From assembly GCA_020860755.1 (NCBI GenBank), contig JAJBTQ010000033.1:41457-105456 (forward strand): a stretch of 64,000 bases of DNA, given 5' to 3'. Of this stretch, positions 53,685-64,000 are shown piece by piece (within the stretch, counting starts at the first letter, position 1; each line of letters starts with the position of its first letter). The stretch comes from Lachnospiraceae bacterium. Its GTDB lineage: Bacteria; Bacillota; Clostridia; Lachnospirales; Lachnospiraceae. The notes below the pieces were generated by a model. It had not been told where the DNA came from. It did no database searches and saw only the letters and a list, made by a program, of their open reading frames with translations. The position numbers and the translations under genes were made by a program.

Positions 53685-54923
53685 TTATGATAGAGCGTGA
53701 ATAAAAAGCCCGCTGCGCAGTTTTGGTTCGAACCAGGTGGACTTCGGCGGCATCAAAAGTCCCGCGTCCGCGACGGCAAAAAGCTCCTGAATGGAGGTCG
53801 GATACATGGCGAAGGCGGCTACCGCATCCGCATGACAGCGCCGTTCCAGCTCATCCATGCCTCGGATACCGCCCACGAAATCGATCCTCGGATCTACCTT
53901 CGGATCTTCGATGCCCAGCACCGGAGTCAGCAAAAGCTCCTGTAAGAGGGAGACATCCAGTCCGAGAACGGGGTCATCCGAACGGTCATCCGGACGGATC
54001 CGGCATACGTACCACGTTCCGTCAAGATATGTCGTAAACTCTCCTTTTTGCTGCGGTCTTCTCTCTTCGCTCTCTAAGGGAGCCACATCAAAGATCTCCG
54101 ACATCTTCTCCAAAAATACTTCTGGAGACATCCCGTTTAAGTCCCGGACCACACGATTGTAATCCATGATGTAGAGCTCTTCATCCGGGAACAGGACCGA
54201 GAGGAAGTAATTAAACTCCTCTGTCCCGTCATAGTCCGGGTGTTCCTCGCGACGTTTCAACCCCACTTTTACGGCGGAAGCCGCCCTGTGATGTCCATCC
54301 GCAATGTAGATCCCGCTTATCCCGTCAAAAGCCGTTTCGATCGTTTCGATGTCATCATCGTCACGGATCACCCACACCCGGTGTGTGACACCGTCCGGAG
54401 CGGCAAAATCATACTCCGGCGTTGTCGACTTCACCCGGTCCACAACGCTGCGGATCGCGGGATCGGCCCTGTATGCCAAAAAGATCGGTCCGGTCTGCGC
54501 GTCGCAGATATCCACGTGGCGGATCCGGTCTTGTTCCTTTTCGGCGCGGGTATTCTCATGCTTTTTGATCACACCGTTTACATAGTCATCGATGGAGGCG
54601 CAGGCCGCGATCCCGGTCTGTGACCTTCCGTCCATGGTTAACTCATAGATATAGTAACAGGGTTTATCTTCCGTGATAAAATCCCCGTCTTCGATCATTC
54701 CCCACAGAATGTCATGTGCTTTTTGGTAAACTTCCGGCGCATAGGTGTCGACGGAATCGTCAAACTGCGTCTCCGCCCGATCGATTCGGAGGAAAGACTC
54801 CGGCTCACGTTCGACTTCCTCTTTTGCCTCCTGCCGATCATAAACATCATAAGGAAGGGCCGCGATGCGCGCGGCCTTTTCCTGACAGGGGCGGATACAT
54901 GTAAATGGTCTGACCTGTGCCAT
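53685..54923 (-). CDS. DUF1015 family protein
   Basis: A 412-residue protein of the DUF1015 family. The start VRPFTCIRPCQEKAARIAALPYDVYD and GIYIADGHHRAASAVKVG are the conserved blocks; the His-His block recalls ParB/Srx-like catalytic sites, though no activity is proven. It follows serA by 12 bases, and this serC-serA-DUF1015 order recurs in clostridia, suggesting a link to serine or phosphoserine metabolism. It is the last gene of the long amino-acid operon. Confidence 0.9.
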   Translation of the reverse strand: MAQVRPFTCIRPCQEKAARIAALPYDVYDRQEAKEEVEREPESFLRIDRAETQFDDSVDTYAPEVYQKAHDILWGMIEDGDFITEDKPCYYIYELTMDGRSQTGIAACASIDDYVNGVIKKHENTRAEKEQDRIRHVDICDAQTGPIFLAYRADPAIRSVVDRVKSTTPEYDFAAPDGVTHRVWVIRDDDDIETIETAFDGISGIYIADGHHRAASAVKVGLKRREEHPDYDGTEEFNYFLSVLFPDEELYIMDYNRVVRDLNGMSPEVFLEKMSEIFDVAPLESEERRPQQKGEFTTYLDGTWYVCRIRPDDRSDDPVLGLDVSLLQELLLTPVLGIEDPKVDPRIDFVGGIRGMDELERRCHADAVAAFAMYPTSIQELFAVADAGLLMPPKSTWFEPKLRSGLFIHALS

Positions 54924-54935
54924 ACTGCTCCCCCT

Positions 54936-56099
54936 CTATTTTACTTTTCGAACTCTCATCACGTTGTCGATCGCGGACAGTTTATCTAAGATCTCATCTG
55001 TCACCGGCGCATCCAGATCGAGGAGGCAGTATGCATACTCTCCTCTGCTCTTGTCTGTCATGTCGGAGATGTTGATCCCGGCATCGCCGCAGACTGCGGT
55101 GTACTGACTGATTGTATTTTTTACGTTCCGATGAATGATAGAGATCCGTCCGGCGCTCTTGCAGATACCCATGCTGCAGTCCGGATAATTGACGGAGTGG
55201 GTAATGTTGCCGTTCTCGACAAAGTCCGTCAGCTCGTTTACGGCCATGACCGCGCAGTTTTCCTCGGATTCCTCCGTGGAGGCGCCGAGATGCGGGATCA
55301 CAATGCAGCCGTCCACGCCTGCCGTTATCGTACTCGGGAAATCCACAACGTATTTGCGGATCTTGCCGGCAGCGAGTGCCTCGACCATGGCGGCCTCATC
55401 CACGAGACTGTCACGGGAGAAGTTAAGTACGACCGTGTCCTCCTTCATCATGGCGATCTGATCCTTTCCGATCATGCCTTTTGTATCGTCAAGCAGCGGC
55501 ACATGGATCGTGATAAAATCACATTCACCGTATATGTCATCCGCTGACATCACATGCTGTACATGGGTCGAGACGTTCCAGGCAGAATTGACAGACAGAT
55601 AGGGGTCAAATCCATAGACTTCCATCCCGAGATCCACCGCCGCGTTGGCCACACGGACTCCTATGGCACCGAGTCCGATCACACCGAGCTTCTTGCCCAT
55701 GATCTCTGTCCCGGCAAATGCCTTCTTTGCCTTTTCTGTTGATTTAGAGATGTTCTCGTCACCGCTGTTTTCCTTCACCCAGGCGATCCCGCCGGTGATA
55801 TCGCGGCAGGACAAAAGCATTCCCGCGATTACAAGTTCCTTTACGCCGTTGGCGTTGGCACCCGGCGTATTAAACACAACGATCCCCCGTTCGGCACACT
55901 CCTCAAGCGGAATGTTATTGACGCCGGCGCCTGCACGGGCGACCGCCAGCATAGAGTCCGGAAGATCCAGATCATGCATCGCCGCGCTTCGGACTAAGAC
56001 GACATCAGCATCAGACAGCTCTTCTGTCTTTTCATATCCATCGGAAAACATATCCAGACCGCACTGTGCGATCGGATTCAGACAAGTATACTTTGTCAT
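54936..56099 (-). CDS. serA: D-3-phosphoglycerate dehydrogenase
   Basis: A 387-residue NAD-dependent enzyme opening serine synthesis from 3-phosphoglycerate. The catalytic domain shows ARAGAGVNNIPLEECAERGIVVFNTPGANANGV, the NAD fold GKKLGVIGLGAIGVRVANAA, the catalytic arginine region VLNFSRDSLVDE and the histidine in VIPHLGASTEESE. A single C-terminal ACT domain (ISDMTDKSRGEYAYCLLDLD) may give serine feedback. It lies after serC with 52 bases between. AAGGAGG precedes the ATG. Confidence 0.96.
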   Translation of the reverse strand: MTKYTCLNPIAQCGLDMFSDGYEKTEELSDADVVLVRSAAMHDLDLPDSMLAVARAGAGVNNIPLEECAERGIVVFNTPGANANGVKELVIAGMLLSCRDITGGIAWVKENSGDENISKSTEKAKKAFAGTEIMGKKLGVIGLGAIGVRVANAAVDLGMEVYGFDPYLSVNSAWNVSTHVQHVMSADDIYGECDFITIHVPLLDDTKGMIGKDQIAMMKEDTVVLNFSRDSLVDEAAMVEALAAGKIRKYVVDFPSTITAGVDGCIVIPHLGASTEESEENCAVMAVNELTDFVENGNITHSVNYPDCSMGICKSAGRISIIHRNVKNTISQYTAVCGDAGINISDMTDKSRGEYAYCLLDLDAPVTDEILDKLSAIDNVMRVRKVK

Positions 56100-56151
56100 T
56101 GGTCCCTCCTTATTTATAAATCACAAGCTAATAGATCCCAACTCTTTTTGG

Positions 56152-57234
56152 TCAACCGTTCTTTTTTTCGAACTCTTCCATAAAGCCGACCAGCGTCTCC
56201 ACGCCCTCTTTCGGCATCGCGTTGTAAATGGAAGCACGCATGCCTCCTACGGTGCGGTGACCCTTTAAGTTCTCCATGCCTGCGGCCTTGGCCTCGCTGA
56301 CAAACTTTGCTTCCATATCCTTATCCCCGATGACAAACGGGATGTTCATCAAAGAGCGGTCCTCCTTGCGGACGGTTCCCTTGAACATGGTGCTTTTGTC
56401 CAGATAATCATAGAGGACAGCGGCTTTATCCTCGTTCCTCTTTGCCATGGCATCAAGTCCGCCGATATCCCGGATCCACCGGAAAGCCTTTCCGCAGATG
56501 TAGATACCCCAGCACGGAGGCGTGTTGTACATGGAACCGTTGTCAGCCTGCACTTTTAAGTTCAGCATCGTCGGGACATAGTCCGGGACGTCGTCGCGGA
56601 GAAGATCTTCGCGGACGATGATGATCTGTACACCGGCCGGCCCGATGTTTTTCTGGGCGCCGGCTAAGATCAGAGCATATTTTTCCACATCGACCGGTCT
56701 CGAAAGGAAACAGGAGGACATGTCAGACACCAGATCCTTGCCCTTTGTGTTCGGCAGTGTGTGATAGGTCGTTCCGTAGATCGTGTTGTTCTCACAGATA
56801 TATACATAGTCAGCATTCTCCGTGATCGGCAGATCGGAGCAGTCCGGGATGTAGGTAAATGTCTCATCCTCGGAGGACGCGATCTTGTTCGCCTGTCCGT
56901 ACTTCTGCGCCTCCACGTATGCCTTCTTGGCCCATGAACCGGTGACGATATAGTCCGCCACCCCGTTTTTCATCAGGTTCATCGGGATCGTAGCGAAATG
57001 AAGCGCCGTGCCGCCCTGTAAAAACAGCACCTTGTAGTTATCCGGGATCCCCATAAGGTTCCTTAAATCAGCTTCTGCTGTGTCGATGATCTCCTGAAAC
57101 ATGGACGAACGGTGGCTCATCTCCATCACGGACATACCGCAGCCGCGATAGTCCATCATCTCTTCCTGTGCTTCCAGCAATACATCTTCCGGCAGCACAG
57201 CCGGGCCGGCGGAAAAATTATAAACTCTGTTCAT
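56152..57234 (-). CDS. serC: Phosphoserine aminotransferase
   Basis: A 360-residue class V PLP enzyme making O-phosphoserine from 3-phosphohydroxypyruvate and glutamate; it also serves pyridoxal phosphate synthesis in some bacteria. The start YNFSAGPAVLPEDVL, the PLP-lysine stretch ALILAGAQKNIGPAGV and the end TVGGMRASIYNAMP are diagnostic. GGAGGG precedes the ATG. It sits 30 bases after ilvB, with serA following. Confidence 0.97.
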   Translation of the reverse strand: MNRVYNFSAGPAVLPEDVLLEAQEEMMDYRGCGMSVMEMSHRSSMFQEIIDTAEADLRNLMGIPDNYKVLFLQGGTALHFATIPMNLMKNGVADYIVTGSWAKKAYVEAQKYGQANKIASSEDETFTYIPDCSDLPITENADYVYICENNTIYGTTYHTLPNTKGKDLVSDMSSCFLSRPVDVEKYALILAGAQKNIGPAGVQIIIVREDLLRDDVPDYVPTMLNLKVQADNGSMYNTPPCWGIYICGKAFRWIRDIGGLDAMAKRNEDKAAVLYDYLDKSTMFKGTVRKEDRSLMNIPFVIGDKDMEAKFVSEAKAAGMENLKGHRTVGGMRASIYNAMPKEGVETLVGFMEEFEKKNG

Positions 57235-57264
57235 GTCATACCCTCCTAAATATATATATTTTTT

Positions 57265-58950
57265 CTATTTTCTCTTAGACTCGATATCGCTTTTGTCAAA
57301 CACATCCCGGATCGGAGCTCCAGGGGCCACCATGGGCCAGACGTTGTCGTCGCTTCCGATCATGCAGTCGATGAGCACCGGAGTGCGGGCATTAAGCGCG
57401 TCGGCAAGAGCCTCTTGAAACTCCTCCTGCGTCGCAACGTGCACACCGGAGGCCCCCATGCCCTCTACGATCTTTACAAAATCAACGTTATCCCCAAAGA
57501 CAGTGGCGGAATAGCGGTGTTCATAGAAGAGCTGCTGCCATTGATGCACCATGCCGAGTACGCTGTTGTTGATCACGATCTGGATGAGCGGCAACTGCTC
57601 CCGGACCGCAGTCATGATCTCGTTCATATTCATGCGGAAGCAGCCGTCTCCGGCGATATTTATCACCTGTGACTCGGGATTCCCTATCTGCGCGCCGATC
57701 GCGGCTCCCAGGCCGAACCCCATGGTCCCAAGTCCGCCGGATGTGATGAACGTGCGGGGCTTTTTATACTGATAGTACTGGGCAGCCCACATCTGATGCT
57801 GTCCAACCTCCGTCACAATGATCGCATCGCCGGCCGTCTGACGGTAGATCTCCTCCATCACAAACGGTCCGGTAAGGCCCGGCTCCGGGTAGGTGAGAGG
57901 ATACTGCTCCTTCCTCCCGGCTATATCACGCTTCCACTCCGCGTGATCCTGCTGCGGAAGGACCGCGTTTAAGCGGCTTAAGATCTCTTTGATATCGCCG
58001 ATCACACTGGCATCGGTGAGAACGTTTTTGTTGATCTCTGCCCGGTCCGCATCAAACTGAAGGATCTTTGCCTTTTGCGCGAACCGTTTCGCATCTCCGG
58101 TGACGCGGTCGCTGAACCGGACACCGATGGCTATGAGCAGGTCACAATCGCTTACTCCGTAATTGGAAGTCTTCGTGCCGTGCATGCCGAGCATGCCGGT
58201 ATACTCCGGCTTCGTTCCGTCGAAGGCTCCCTTTCCCATCAGGGAATCACACACCGGCGCATCCACTTTTTTCACAAATTCAGCCAGTTCCTCACTGGCG
58301 TCCGAGCTCACGGCACCACCGCCGACAAAGATAAACGGCTTCTTGGACTTAGAGATCATCTCAGCTGCCTTGGTTAAGTCTTCCTCCGTAATCTGGTCGG
58401 TAAAACGCTCTACCGGCTCGATCGAGACCGGATCATAATCCGTTTTTGCTGCAGTCACATCCTTCGGAATATCCACAAGGACCGGACCCGGCCTGCCTTT
58501 CTGGGCAATGGAAAAAGCCCGGCGGATCGTGTCTGCCAGATCGTCGACGTTATTAATGATAAAGTTGTGCTTTGTCACCGGCATCGTGATGCCGGCGATG
58601 TCTACCTCCTGAAAACTGTCCTTTCCGAGGAGAGATACCCCCACATTGCAGGTGATCGCAACCAGGGGGACCGAATCCATAAAGGCGGTTGCGATCCCGG
58701 TCACGAGATTCGTGGCCCCGGGTCCGCTTGTTGCCATACAGACCCCCACCTTTCCGGTGGAACGGGCATACCCGTCTGCCGCGTGGGCAGCGCCCTGCTC
58801 ATGGGAGCTCAGGATATGGTGGATCTCATCTGAATGTTTATACAGTTCATCGTAGACATTTAAGATTGCTCCGCCCGGATATCCAAACACGGTGTCCACA
58901 CCCTGTTCTTTCAGGCATTCGATCACAATCTCGGCTCCTGTTAATTGCAT
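57265..58950 (-). CDS. ilvB: Acetolactate synthase, large (catalytic) subunit
   Basis: A 561-residue thiamine diphosphate enzyme forming acetolactate (valine, leucine) or acetohydroxybutyrate (isoleucine). The glutamate activating the cofactor is in LSSHEQGAAHAADGYAR, and the thiamine motif runs NIAGDGCFRMNMNEIMTAVREQLPLIQIVINN. Length is normal. The usual small regulatory subunit gene ilvN is not adjacent, nor is ilvC; both must be elsewhere or the enzyme acts alone. It lies between ilvD and serC. Confidence 0.94.
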   Translation of the reverse strand: MQLTGAEIVIECLKEQGVDTVFGYPGGAILNVYDELYKHSDEIHHILSSHEQGAAHAADGYARSTGKVGVCMATSGPGATNLVTGIATAFMDSVPLVAITCNVGVSLLGKDSFQEVDIAGITMPVTKHNFIINNVDDLADTIRRAFSIAQKGRPGPVLVDIPKDVTAAKTDYDPVSIEPVERFTDQITEEDLTKAAEMISKSKKPFIFVGGGAVSSDASEELAEFVKKVDAPVCDSLMGKGAFDGTKPEYTGMLGMHGTKTSNYGVSDCDLLIAIGVRFSDRVTGDAKRFAQKAKILQFDADRAEINKNVLTDASVIGDIKEILSRLNAVLPQQDHAEWKRDIAGRKEQYPLTYPEPGLTGPFVMEEIYRQTAGDAIIVTEVGQHQMWAAQYYQYKKPRTFITSGGLGTMGFGLGAAIGAQIGNPESQVINIAGDGCFRMNMNEIMTAVREQLPLIQIVINNSVLGMVHQWQQLFYEHRYSATVFGDNVDFVKIVEGMGASGVHVATQEEFQEALADALNARTPVLIDCMIGSDDNVWPMVAPGAPIRDVFDKSDIESKRK

Positions 58951-58989
58951 CGTAGTGATTTCCTCATTTCTATAATGAAAAGGTTCTGT

Positions 58990-60657
58990 CTATTCGTCAA
59001 TTTTTAAGATGGCTCCGGTATTGCCGGAAGTCACCATGGCATGGTAGCGCTTTAAGTAGCCTGTCATGACGCCCGGCTCCCTCGGCTGCCACTTTTCTTT
59101 TCTCGCCGCCATCTCCTCATCGGAGACATCTACGTCAAGGCGGTTCTCCGGAATATTGATCCGGATGAGGTCACCCTCCTCGATGAGCGCGATCGGTCCG
59201 CCGACCGCAGCCTCCGGGGAGACATGTCCGATGGCTGCCCCTCTGGACGCACCGGAAAATCTGCCGTCCGTGATCAGGGCCACCGTGGATCCGAGTCCCA
59301 TCCCGACAATGGCGGACGTGGGATTTAACATCTCACGCATGCCCGGACCGCCCTTCGGTCCCTCGTAGCGGATGACGACCACGTCGCCCTCGTTGATCCT
59401 GCCGCCCTTGATGGCCTCAATGGCATCTTCCTCGCAGTCAAAGACGCGGGCAGGTCCTTCATGCACCATCATCTCGGGTGCTACGGCGGAGCGCTTTACA
59501 ACAGCGGTGTCCGGAGCAATGTTTCCCCGAAGGACCGCGATGCCGCCGGTTGCGCTGTAAGGATTATCAACCGGGCGGATGACCTCGGGGTTCTTGTTGA
59601 CGACGCCTTTGATATTCTCTGCGATCGTCTTGCCCGTCACAGTCATGCAGTCTGTGTGGAGCAGGCCAAGCTTGTCAAGCTCTGTCATCACGGCAGAGAC
59701 GCCTCCGGCCTCGTTTAAGTCTTCCATATATGTGGGCCCTGCCGGTGCGAGATGGCAGAGGTTCGGGGTCTTTTCACTCATGGCGTTCGCGATGTCAAGG
59801 TCAATCTCGATGCCAGCCTCATGCGCGATAGCCGGCAGATGCAGCATGGAGTTTGTGGAACATCCGAGAGCCATATCCATGGTCAGTGCATTCATGAAGG
59901 CATCCCGCGTCATGATATCGCGCGGACAGATATTTTTCCGATACATGTCCATGACAGCCATGCCGGCGTGCTTGGCCAGCTGGATCCGCGCGGAGTAAAC
60001 TGCGGGGATCGTGCCGTTGCCGGGAAGTCCCATGCCGAGAGACTCCGTTAAGCAGTTCATGGAATTTGCGGTATACATGCCGGAGCAGGATCCGCAGGTC
60101 GGACAGACATTCTCTTCAAAGTAGGTCACTTCCTCTTCGCTCATCATACCGGCCTCATAGGAGCCGACCGCTTCGAACATGGAGGATAAGCTTCTCTTCT
60201 CTCCGTTTACGTGTCCCGCAAGCATCGGGCCGCCACTGACAAATACGGTGGGGATGTTGATCCTGGCCGCTGCCATCAAAAGACCCGGAACGTTCTTATC
60301 GCAGTTCGGGATCATAACAAGCGCGTCAAACTGATGAGCCAATGCCATGCACTCTGTGGAATCCGCGATCAGATCACGCGTGACCAGAGAGTACTTCATG
60401 CCGATATGTCCCATGGCGATTCCGTCACAGACCGCGATGGCCGGGAACATGATGGGCGTGCCGCCCGCCATGGCGACTCCGAGCTTTGCCGCCTGAGCGA
60501 TCTTGTCCAAATGCATATGTCCCGGTACGATCTCGTTGTAGGAGCTCACGATACCGACTAACGGTCTCTCCAGTTCTTCCTGTGTCAGGCCCAGCGCGTT
60601 GAATAAAGAGCGGTGAGGCGCCTGCTGCATTCCTTTTTTTGCATTATCGCTTCGCAT
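58990..60657 (-). CDS. ilvD: Dihydroxy-acid dehydratase
   Basis: A 555-residue iron-sulfur dehydratase making the 2-oxo acid precursors of valine and isoleucine. The cluster cysteines lie in [10 protein letters not shown] and [18 protein letters not shown], and [20 protein letters not shown] closes the active site. The start codon follows AAAGGAG. It is between leuB and ilvB on one transcript. Confidence 0.97.
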   Translation of the reverse strand: MRSDNAKKGMQQAPHRSLFNALGLTQEELERPLVGIVSSYNEIVPGHMHLDKIAQAAKLGVAMAGGTPIMFPAIAVCDGIAMGHIGMKYSLVTRDLIADSTECMALAHQFDALVMIPNCDKNVPGLLMAAARINIPTVFVSGGPMLAGHVNGEKRSLSSMFEAVGSYEAGMMSEEEVTYFEENVCPTCGSCSGMYTANSMNCLTESLGMGLPGNGTIPAVYSARIQLAKHAGMAVMDMYRKNICPRDIMTRDAFMNALTMDMALGCSTNSMLHLPAIAHEAGIEIDLDIANAMSEKTPNLCHLAPAGPTYMEDLNEAGGVSAVMTELDKLGLLHTDCMTVTGKTIAENIKGVVNKNPEVIRPVDNPYSATGGIAVLRGNIAPDTAVVKRSAVAPEMMVHEGPARVFDCEEDAIEAIKGGRINEGDVVVIRYEGPKGGPGMREMLNPTSAIVGMGLGSTVALITDGRFSGASRGAAIGHVSPEAAVGGPIALIEEGDLIRINIPENRLDVDVSDEEMAARKEKWQPREPGVMTGYLKRYHAMVTSGNTGAILKIDE

Positions 60658-60708
60658 GTGTTTTCTCCTTTTTTTATTTATCTATTATTATTTTAAGTTA
60701 TTTGTCAC

Positions 60709-61809
<1,101 letters not shown>

Positions 61810-61859
61810 GCGGCATCCTCCTCCCAAACGTTTAAAATGCACCGTTTTGTGACCTTTGT

Positions 61860-61888
61860 ATCATAGTATAATTTCCCCTGTTTTTCAA
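61860..61888 (-). promoter_or_regulatory. Sigma-A promoter of the leuB operon
   Basis: A minus-strand TTGAAA -35 (61883-61888), 17 bases, then TATGAT -10 (61860-61865). The leader is only about 40 bases, too short for a T-box or leader-peptide attenuator. Confidence 0.75.
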
Positions 61889-61906
61889 GGGTACCCTCTC
61901 TTAAGA

Positions 61907-61976
61907 AGGAAAAAGGAACACGCAAAACAGAATTGCTTTGCACGCCCCTCTTAGCATCTAAATTTAAATGTTCCTT
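61907..61976 (-). terminator. Branched hairpin terminator after yajC
   Basis: AAGGAACA at the yajC stop (61969-61976) pairs with TGTTCCTT (61913-61920), enclosing an inner GCAAA/TTTGC hairpin. T-rich TTTCCTTCTT follows on the minus strand. Confidence 0.65.
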
Positions 61977-62301
61977 ACTCTTCGATCGCATCCTCAGCTT
62001 TCTCGATCTGTGCGATCGCGCTGCGCTGCATCGGGATCCGGCAGTTTCGGTTGTTGCCGAACTCTACGATCACCACATCGTCCTCGACGTCGATCAAGGT
62101 GCCGTAAAACCCACTGGTCGTACAAACTGTATCGCCGACGTCCATCTTGGACATCATATCTTCCTTCTTTTGTCTCTCTTTCCTCTGAGGGCGGATCATA
62201 AAGACGAACATGAAGACAACAAGTATCACAATCCAGATAATGATGGCTGTGTATCTGGTACCACCGGTTGCACTTTCACTTAAAACACTTAAAATATACA
62301 T
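61975..62301 (-). CDS. yajC: Preprotein translocase subunit YajC
   Basis: A 108-residue single-pass membrane protein. A helix near residues 18-37 (TAIIIWIVILVVFMFVFMIR) is followed by the family signature RPQRKERQKKEDMMSKMDVGDTVCTTSGFYGTL. YajC accompanies SecDF in protein export. The Cys in VCTTSG replaces the more usual Val-Val/Thr form. It has its own promoter; no sec or tgt gene is beside it. Confidence 0.94.
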   Translation of the reverse strand: MYILSVLSESATGGTRYTAIIIWIVILVVFMFVFMIRPQRKERQKKEDMMSKMDVGDTVCTTSGFYGTLIDVEDDVVIVEFGNNRNCRIPMQRSAIAQIEKAEDAIEE

Positions 62302-62371
62302 ATAAGGTTTCCTCCCGTTTCAAATATTCTGAAAGAACATAGAAACATTATATTGTCTCATACAAATTCCA

Positions 62372-62400
62372 TTGTACACAATTACCTATTATTATACAAG
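62372..62400 (-). promoter_or_regulatory. Sigma-A promoter of yajC
   Basis: A minus-strand TTGTAT -35 (62395-62400), 17 bases, then TACAAT -10 (62372-62377), about 70 bases upstream of the start. Confidence 0.6.
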
Positions 62401-62438
62401 AATTTTTTTACAGTCTCCCGATTTTTTTGTTGGCTCTT

Positions 62439-64000
62439 TTAATTATTCACTTCATGATGGATCGGAGTGGTCTCCCTCGTGATCGGATAGAAGCTGTAGC
62501 CGTTCTCCTTTCCGTAATCGATGATGGCCTGAACGGAATCCGCCGTTGTCTGCTTTCCGCCGTAATCATGCATCAGGACAACATTTTCACCGTCGCCGAG
62601 TTCGCTCTCCACGTTGTTGACGATCTCCTCCACCGAAATGCTTCCGCCCTCCGCGTCACCGGAACTCACATTCCAGTCATAGTAAGCCCAGCCTTCATCT
62701 GTCACTTCCTGTACGAGAGTACTCATGATGCCCTCACAGTAGTTCCGGCTGACCGTATTGCTGCTGCCTCCGGGGAAACGGATGCAGAACGCCTCATATC
62801 CGGTTTCGTCTTTCAGCTTGTCTGACAGGGTATGAATGTTGTCCATAAACACTTCCGGTGAGGCGTAGATCTCCGAATACTCGTGGGAATACCCGTGGAT
62901 CCCGATCGTATGCCCTTCATCGATCGCGCGCTGAACGATCGGCAGGGTCGTCTCATTAAAGTCGCAGATAAAGAATGTCGCCTTGACATCATTTGCCTTT
63001 AACGTATCCAAAATCTGCGGTGTGATATCAGAGCTTGGGCCGTCATCAAACGTAAGATAGATCGTGTGATCCTCCGATACCGGATTGCTCTCCACCTCGA
63101 CTGTTCGGGTCACGGAGGCTTCGTTCCCGGAAGAATCTGTCGCAGTGTAAGTGATCTCATAGGTGCCCGAGCGATAGATATCAACAAAACCGTCCACTTT
63201 TACGCTGTCAGAGATATCGCCGTCCCTGTTGTCGGTGGCGGTAACACCAGGATCATCAAACTCAGTGTTCTGCTCCAGCGTCATGTACTCCTCTCCGTTT
63301 AAGGTGATCTCCGGAAGGACATCATCGCGCAGCTGGATCGTTCGGACAGCCGTCGCCTCATTGCCCGCCTGATCAGAGACGGAGTAAGTCTCAAGCCAGG
63401 TATACTCATCACTCTGTTCTATGTCAGAGGTAATATCGGCGGAGATATCGCCGTCACAGTTGTCAATGGCCGTCGCGCCCGGATCGGCGTAGTCATCTAT
63501 GTTGTCCACGATCGTGGGGTCATCCCCATTTAAAGTAATCTCCGGGGCAGTCTGATCCGTCACCTCCACTTTCCGGGTGACAGAGACAGTCCTTCTGGGT
63601 CCCTCCACGTAGTAAATCACCTCGTAGGTCCCGACCTGCTCGGTGTCCACATCGTCTTCCTCGTAAACGCTGTCAAGGATATCCTCTTTTTTCTGGGTGG
63701 CTGTCACACCCTCATCGACATAGGGCTCCCCCTGAGCCGTTGTCACAGTGGACTCTCCGATCAGCTTCAACTTCGGTCTTTGGTTGAAGGCACGTATGGA
63801 AAATATCACGACCAGGATGATCGCAACAATGACGACGAGAAGAATGATCGGTCTCCAGTTGATCCGCCGCCGTCTCCTTCTCTGTTTCTTTTTCTTGGCC
63901 TTGGCATACTGCGCACGGTAATTGGAGGACGAACTGCTCCTGCCGGAAGAACTGCATCTACAAGAAGAACAGATCCGGCAGCCAGACCAACAGCTGCTGA
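62439..64000 (-). CDS. Membrane-anchored polysaccharide deacetylase with Ig-like repeats (5' part missing)
   Basis: The frame stays open to the right edge, so the start is outside; about 520 residues are visible. The order is a Cys/Ser-rich cytoplasmic stretch, a very basic KKKKQRRRRR, one membrane helix (IILLVVIVAIILVVIF), three DUF5011/Ig-like domains with repeated DPGVTATDNRDGDIS-type blocks, and a C-terminal NodB deacetylase domain. NodB motifs are intact: YLTFDDGPS, HGYSHEY (His-x3-His zinc ligands) and RFPGGSS. It likely deacetylates peptidoglycan or another surface glycan outside the cell. Starting at a GTG inside the helix (63809) would lose the anchor and is unlikely. Confidence 0.9.
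   Translation of the reverse strand, partial: SSCWSGCRICSSCRCSSSGRSSSSSNYRAQYAKAKKKKQRRRRRRINWRPIILLVVIVAIILVVIFSIRAFNQRPKLKLIGESTVTTAQGEPYVDEGVTATQKKEDILDSVYEEDDVDTEQVGTYEVIYYVEGPRRTVSVTRKVEVTDQTAPEITLNGDDPTIVDNIDDYADPGATAIDNCDGDISADITSDIEQSDEYTWLETYSVSDQAGNEATAVRTIQLRDDVLPEITLNGEEYMTLEQNTEFDDPGVTATDNRDGDISDSVKVDGFVDIYRSGTYEITYTATDSSGNEASVTRTVEVESNPVSEDHTIYLTFDDGPSSDITPQILDTLKANDVKATFFICDFNETTLPIVQRAIDEGHTIGIHGYSHEYSEIYASPEVFMDNIHTLSDKLKDETGYEAFCIRFPGGSSNTVSRNYCEGIMSTLVQEVTDEGWAYYDWNVSSGDAEGGSISVEEIVNNVESELGDGENVVLMHDYGGKQTTADSVQAIIDYGKENGYSFYPITRETTPIHHEVNN

Noticed and set aside
61810..61974. Leucine T-box or leader-peptide attenuator before leuB
   Set aside because: The promoter lies about 50 bases before the start codon. 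The remaining sequence is explained by the yajC terminator.

Overview
The window is typical low-to-medium GC Clostridia, most likely a member of the Lachnospiraceae. The evidence is AddAB rather than RecBCD, a single-chain glycyl-tRNA synthetase, the rho-rpmE-DUF1385-prmC-prfA cluster, DUF4364 and DUF1015 proteins, a TM1266-like hydrogenase regulator, the GGGtGRT/NifU-like pair, EFR1 and LUD proteins and a HrcA/CIRCE site. No rRNA, tRNA, CRISPR array, insertion sequence or prophage gene was seen. The longest stretch without a gene is about 250 bases. The gene at each end is cut by the window edge.

Layout. 1-8450: a 2-hydroxyacyl-CoA dehydratase activase-related protein (partial), an acyltransferase, an Fe-S aldo/keto reductase, a hydrogenase-type regulator, a macro-domain hydrolase, a methyltransferase, and an efflux pump with its MarR regulator. 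8450-10860: htpG behind a perfect CIRCE operator. 10900-21730 (minus strand): a run of leuA, an AraC-type DNA-binding domain, uppP, addB, addA, maf and a small unknown gene. 21845-26625 (minus): rho, rpmE with its own promoter and terminator, then DUF1385, prmC and prfA. 26828-28525 (plus): malic enzyme and DUF4364. 28660-32742 (minus): redox and Fe-S genes (LUD, a broken flavoprotein, EFR1, a beta-helix protein, a NifU-like protein, GGGtGRT).

32842-44102 is a self-contained catabolic island. A PucR regulator sits divergent to an aminotransferase and an acylating semialdehyde dehydrogenase. Converging on these is a minus-strand operon of preT, preA, an NCS1 permease, dihydropyrimidinase and an M20 amidohydrolase. 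Together they account for every step from uracil or thymine to acetyl-CoA or propionyl-CoA. Both units start with a strong promoter followed at once by a terminator-like hairpin, and palindromes lie between the divergent pucR and aminotransferase promoters.

44256-53204 (minus): M16C peptidase, era, recO, a lipoprotein, glycyl-tRNA synthetase and topB. 53312-61809 (minus): a cold-shock gene, then leuB-ilvD-ilvB-serC-serA-DUF1015, joining branched-chain and serine synthesis. 61975-64000: yajC and a membrane-anchored polysaccharide deacetylase (partial).

The most unusual signal is at the end of leuA. Its last sense codons form a canonical -1 slippery heptamer (A AAA AAC) directly before the TGA. 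The -1 frame runs without a stop into the AraC DNA-binding domain, which has no visible ribosome binding site of its own. A small share of ribosomes could therefore make a LeuA-AraC fusion carrying the leucine-sensing domain of LeuA. This is inference from sequence and needs conservation and peptide evidence.
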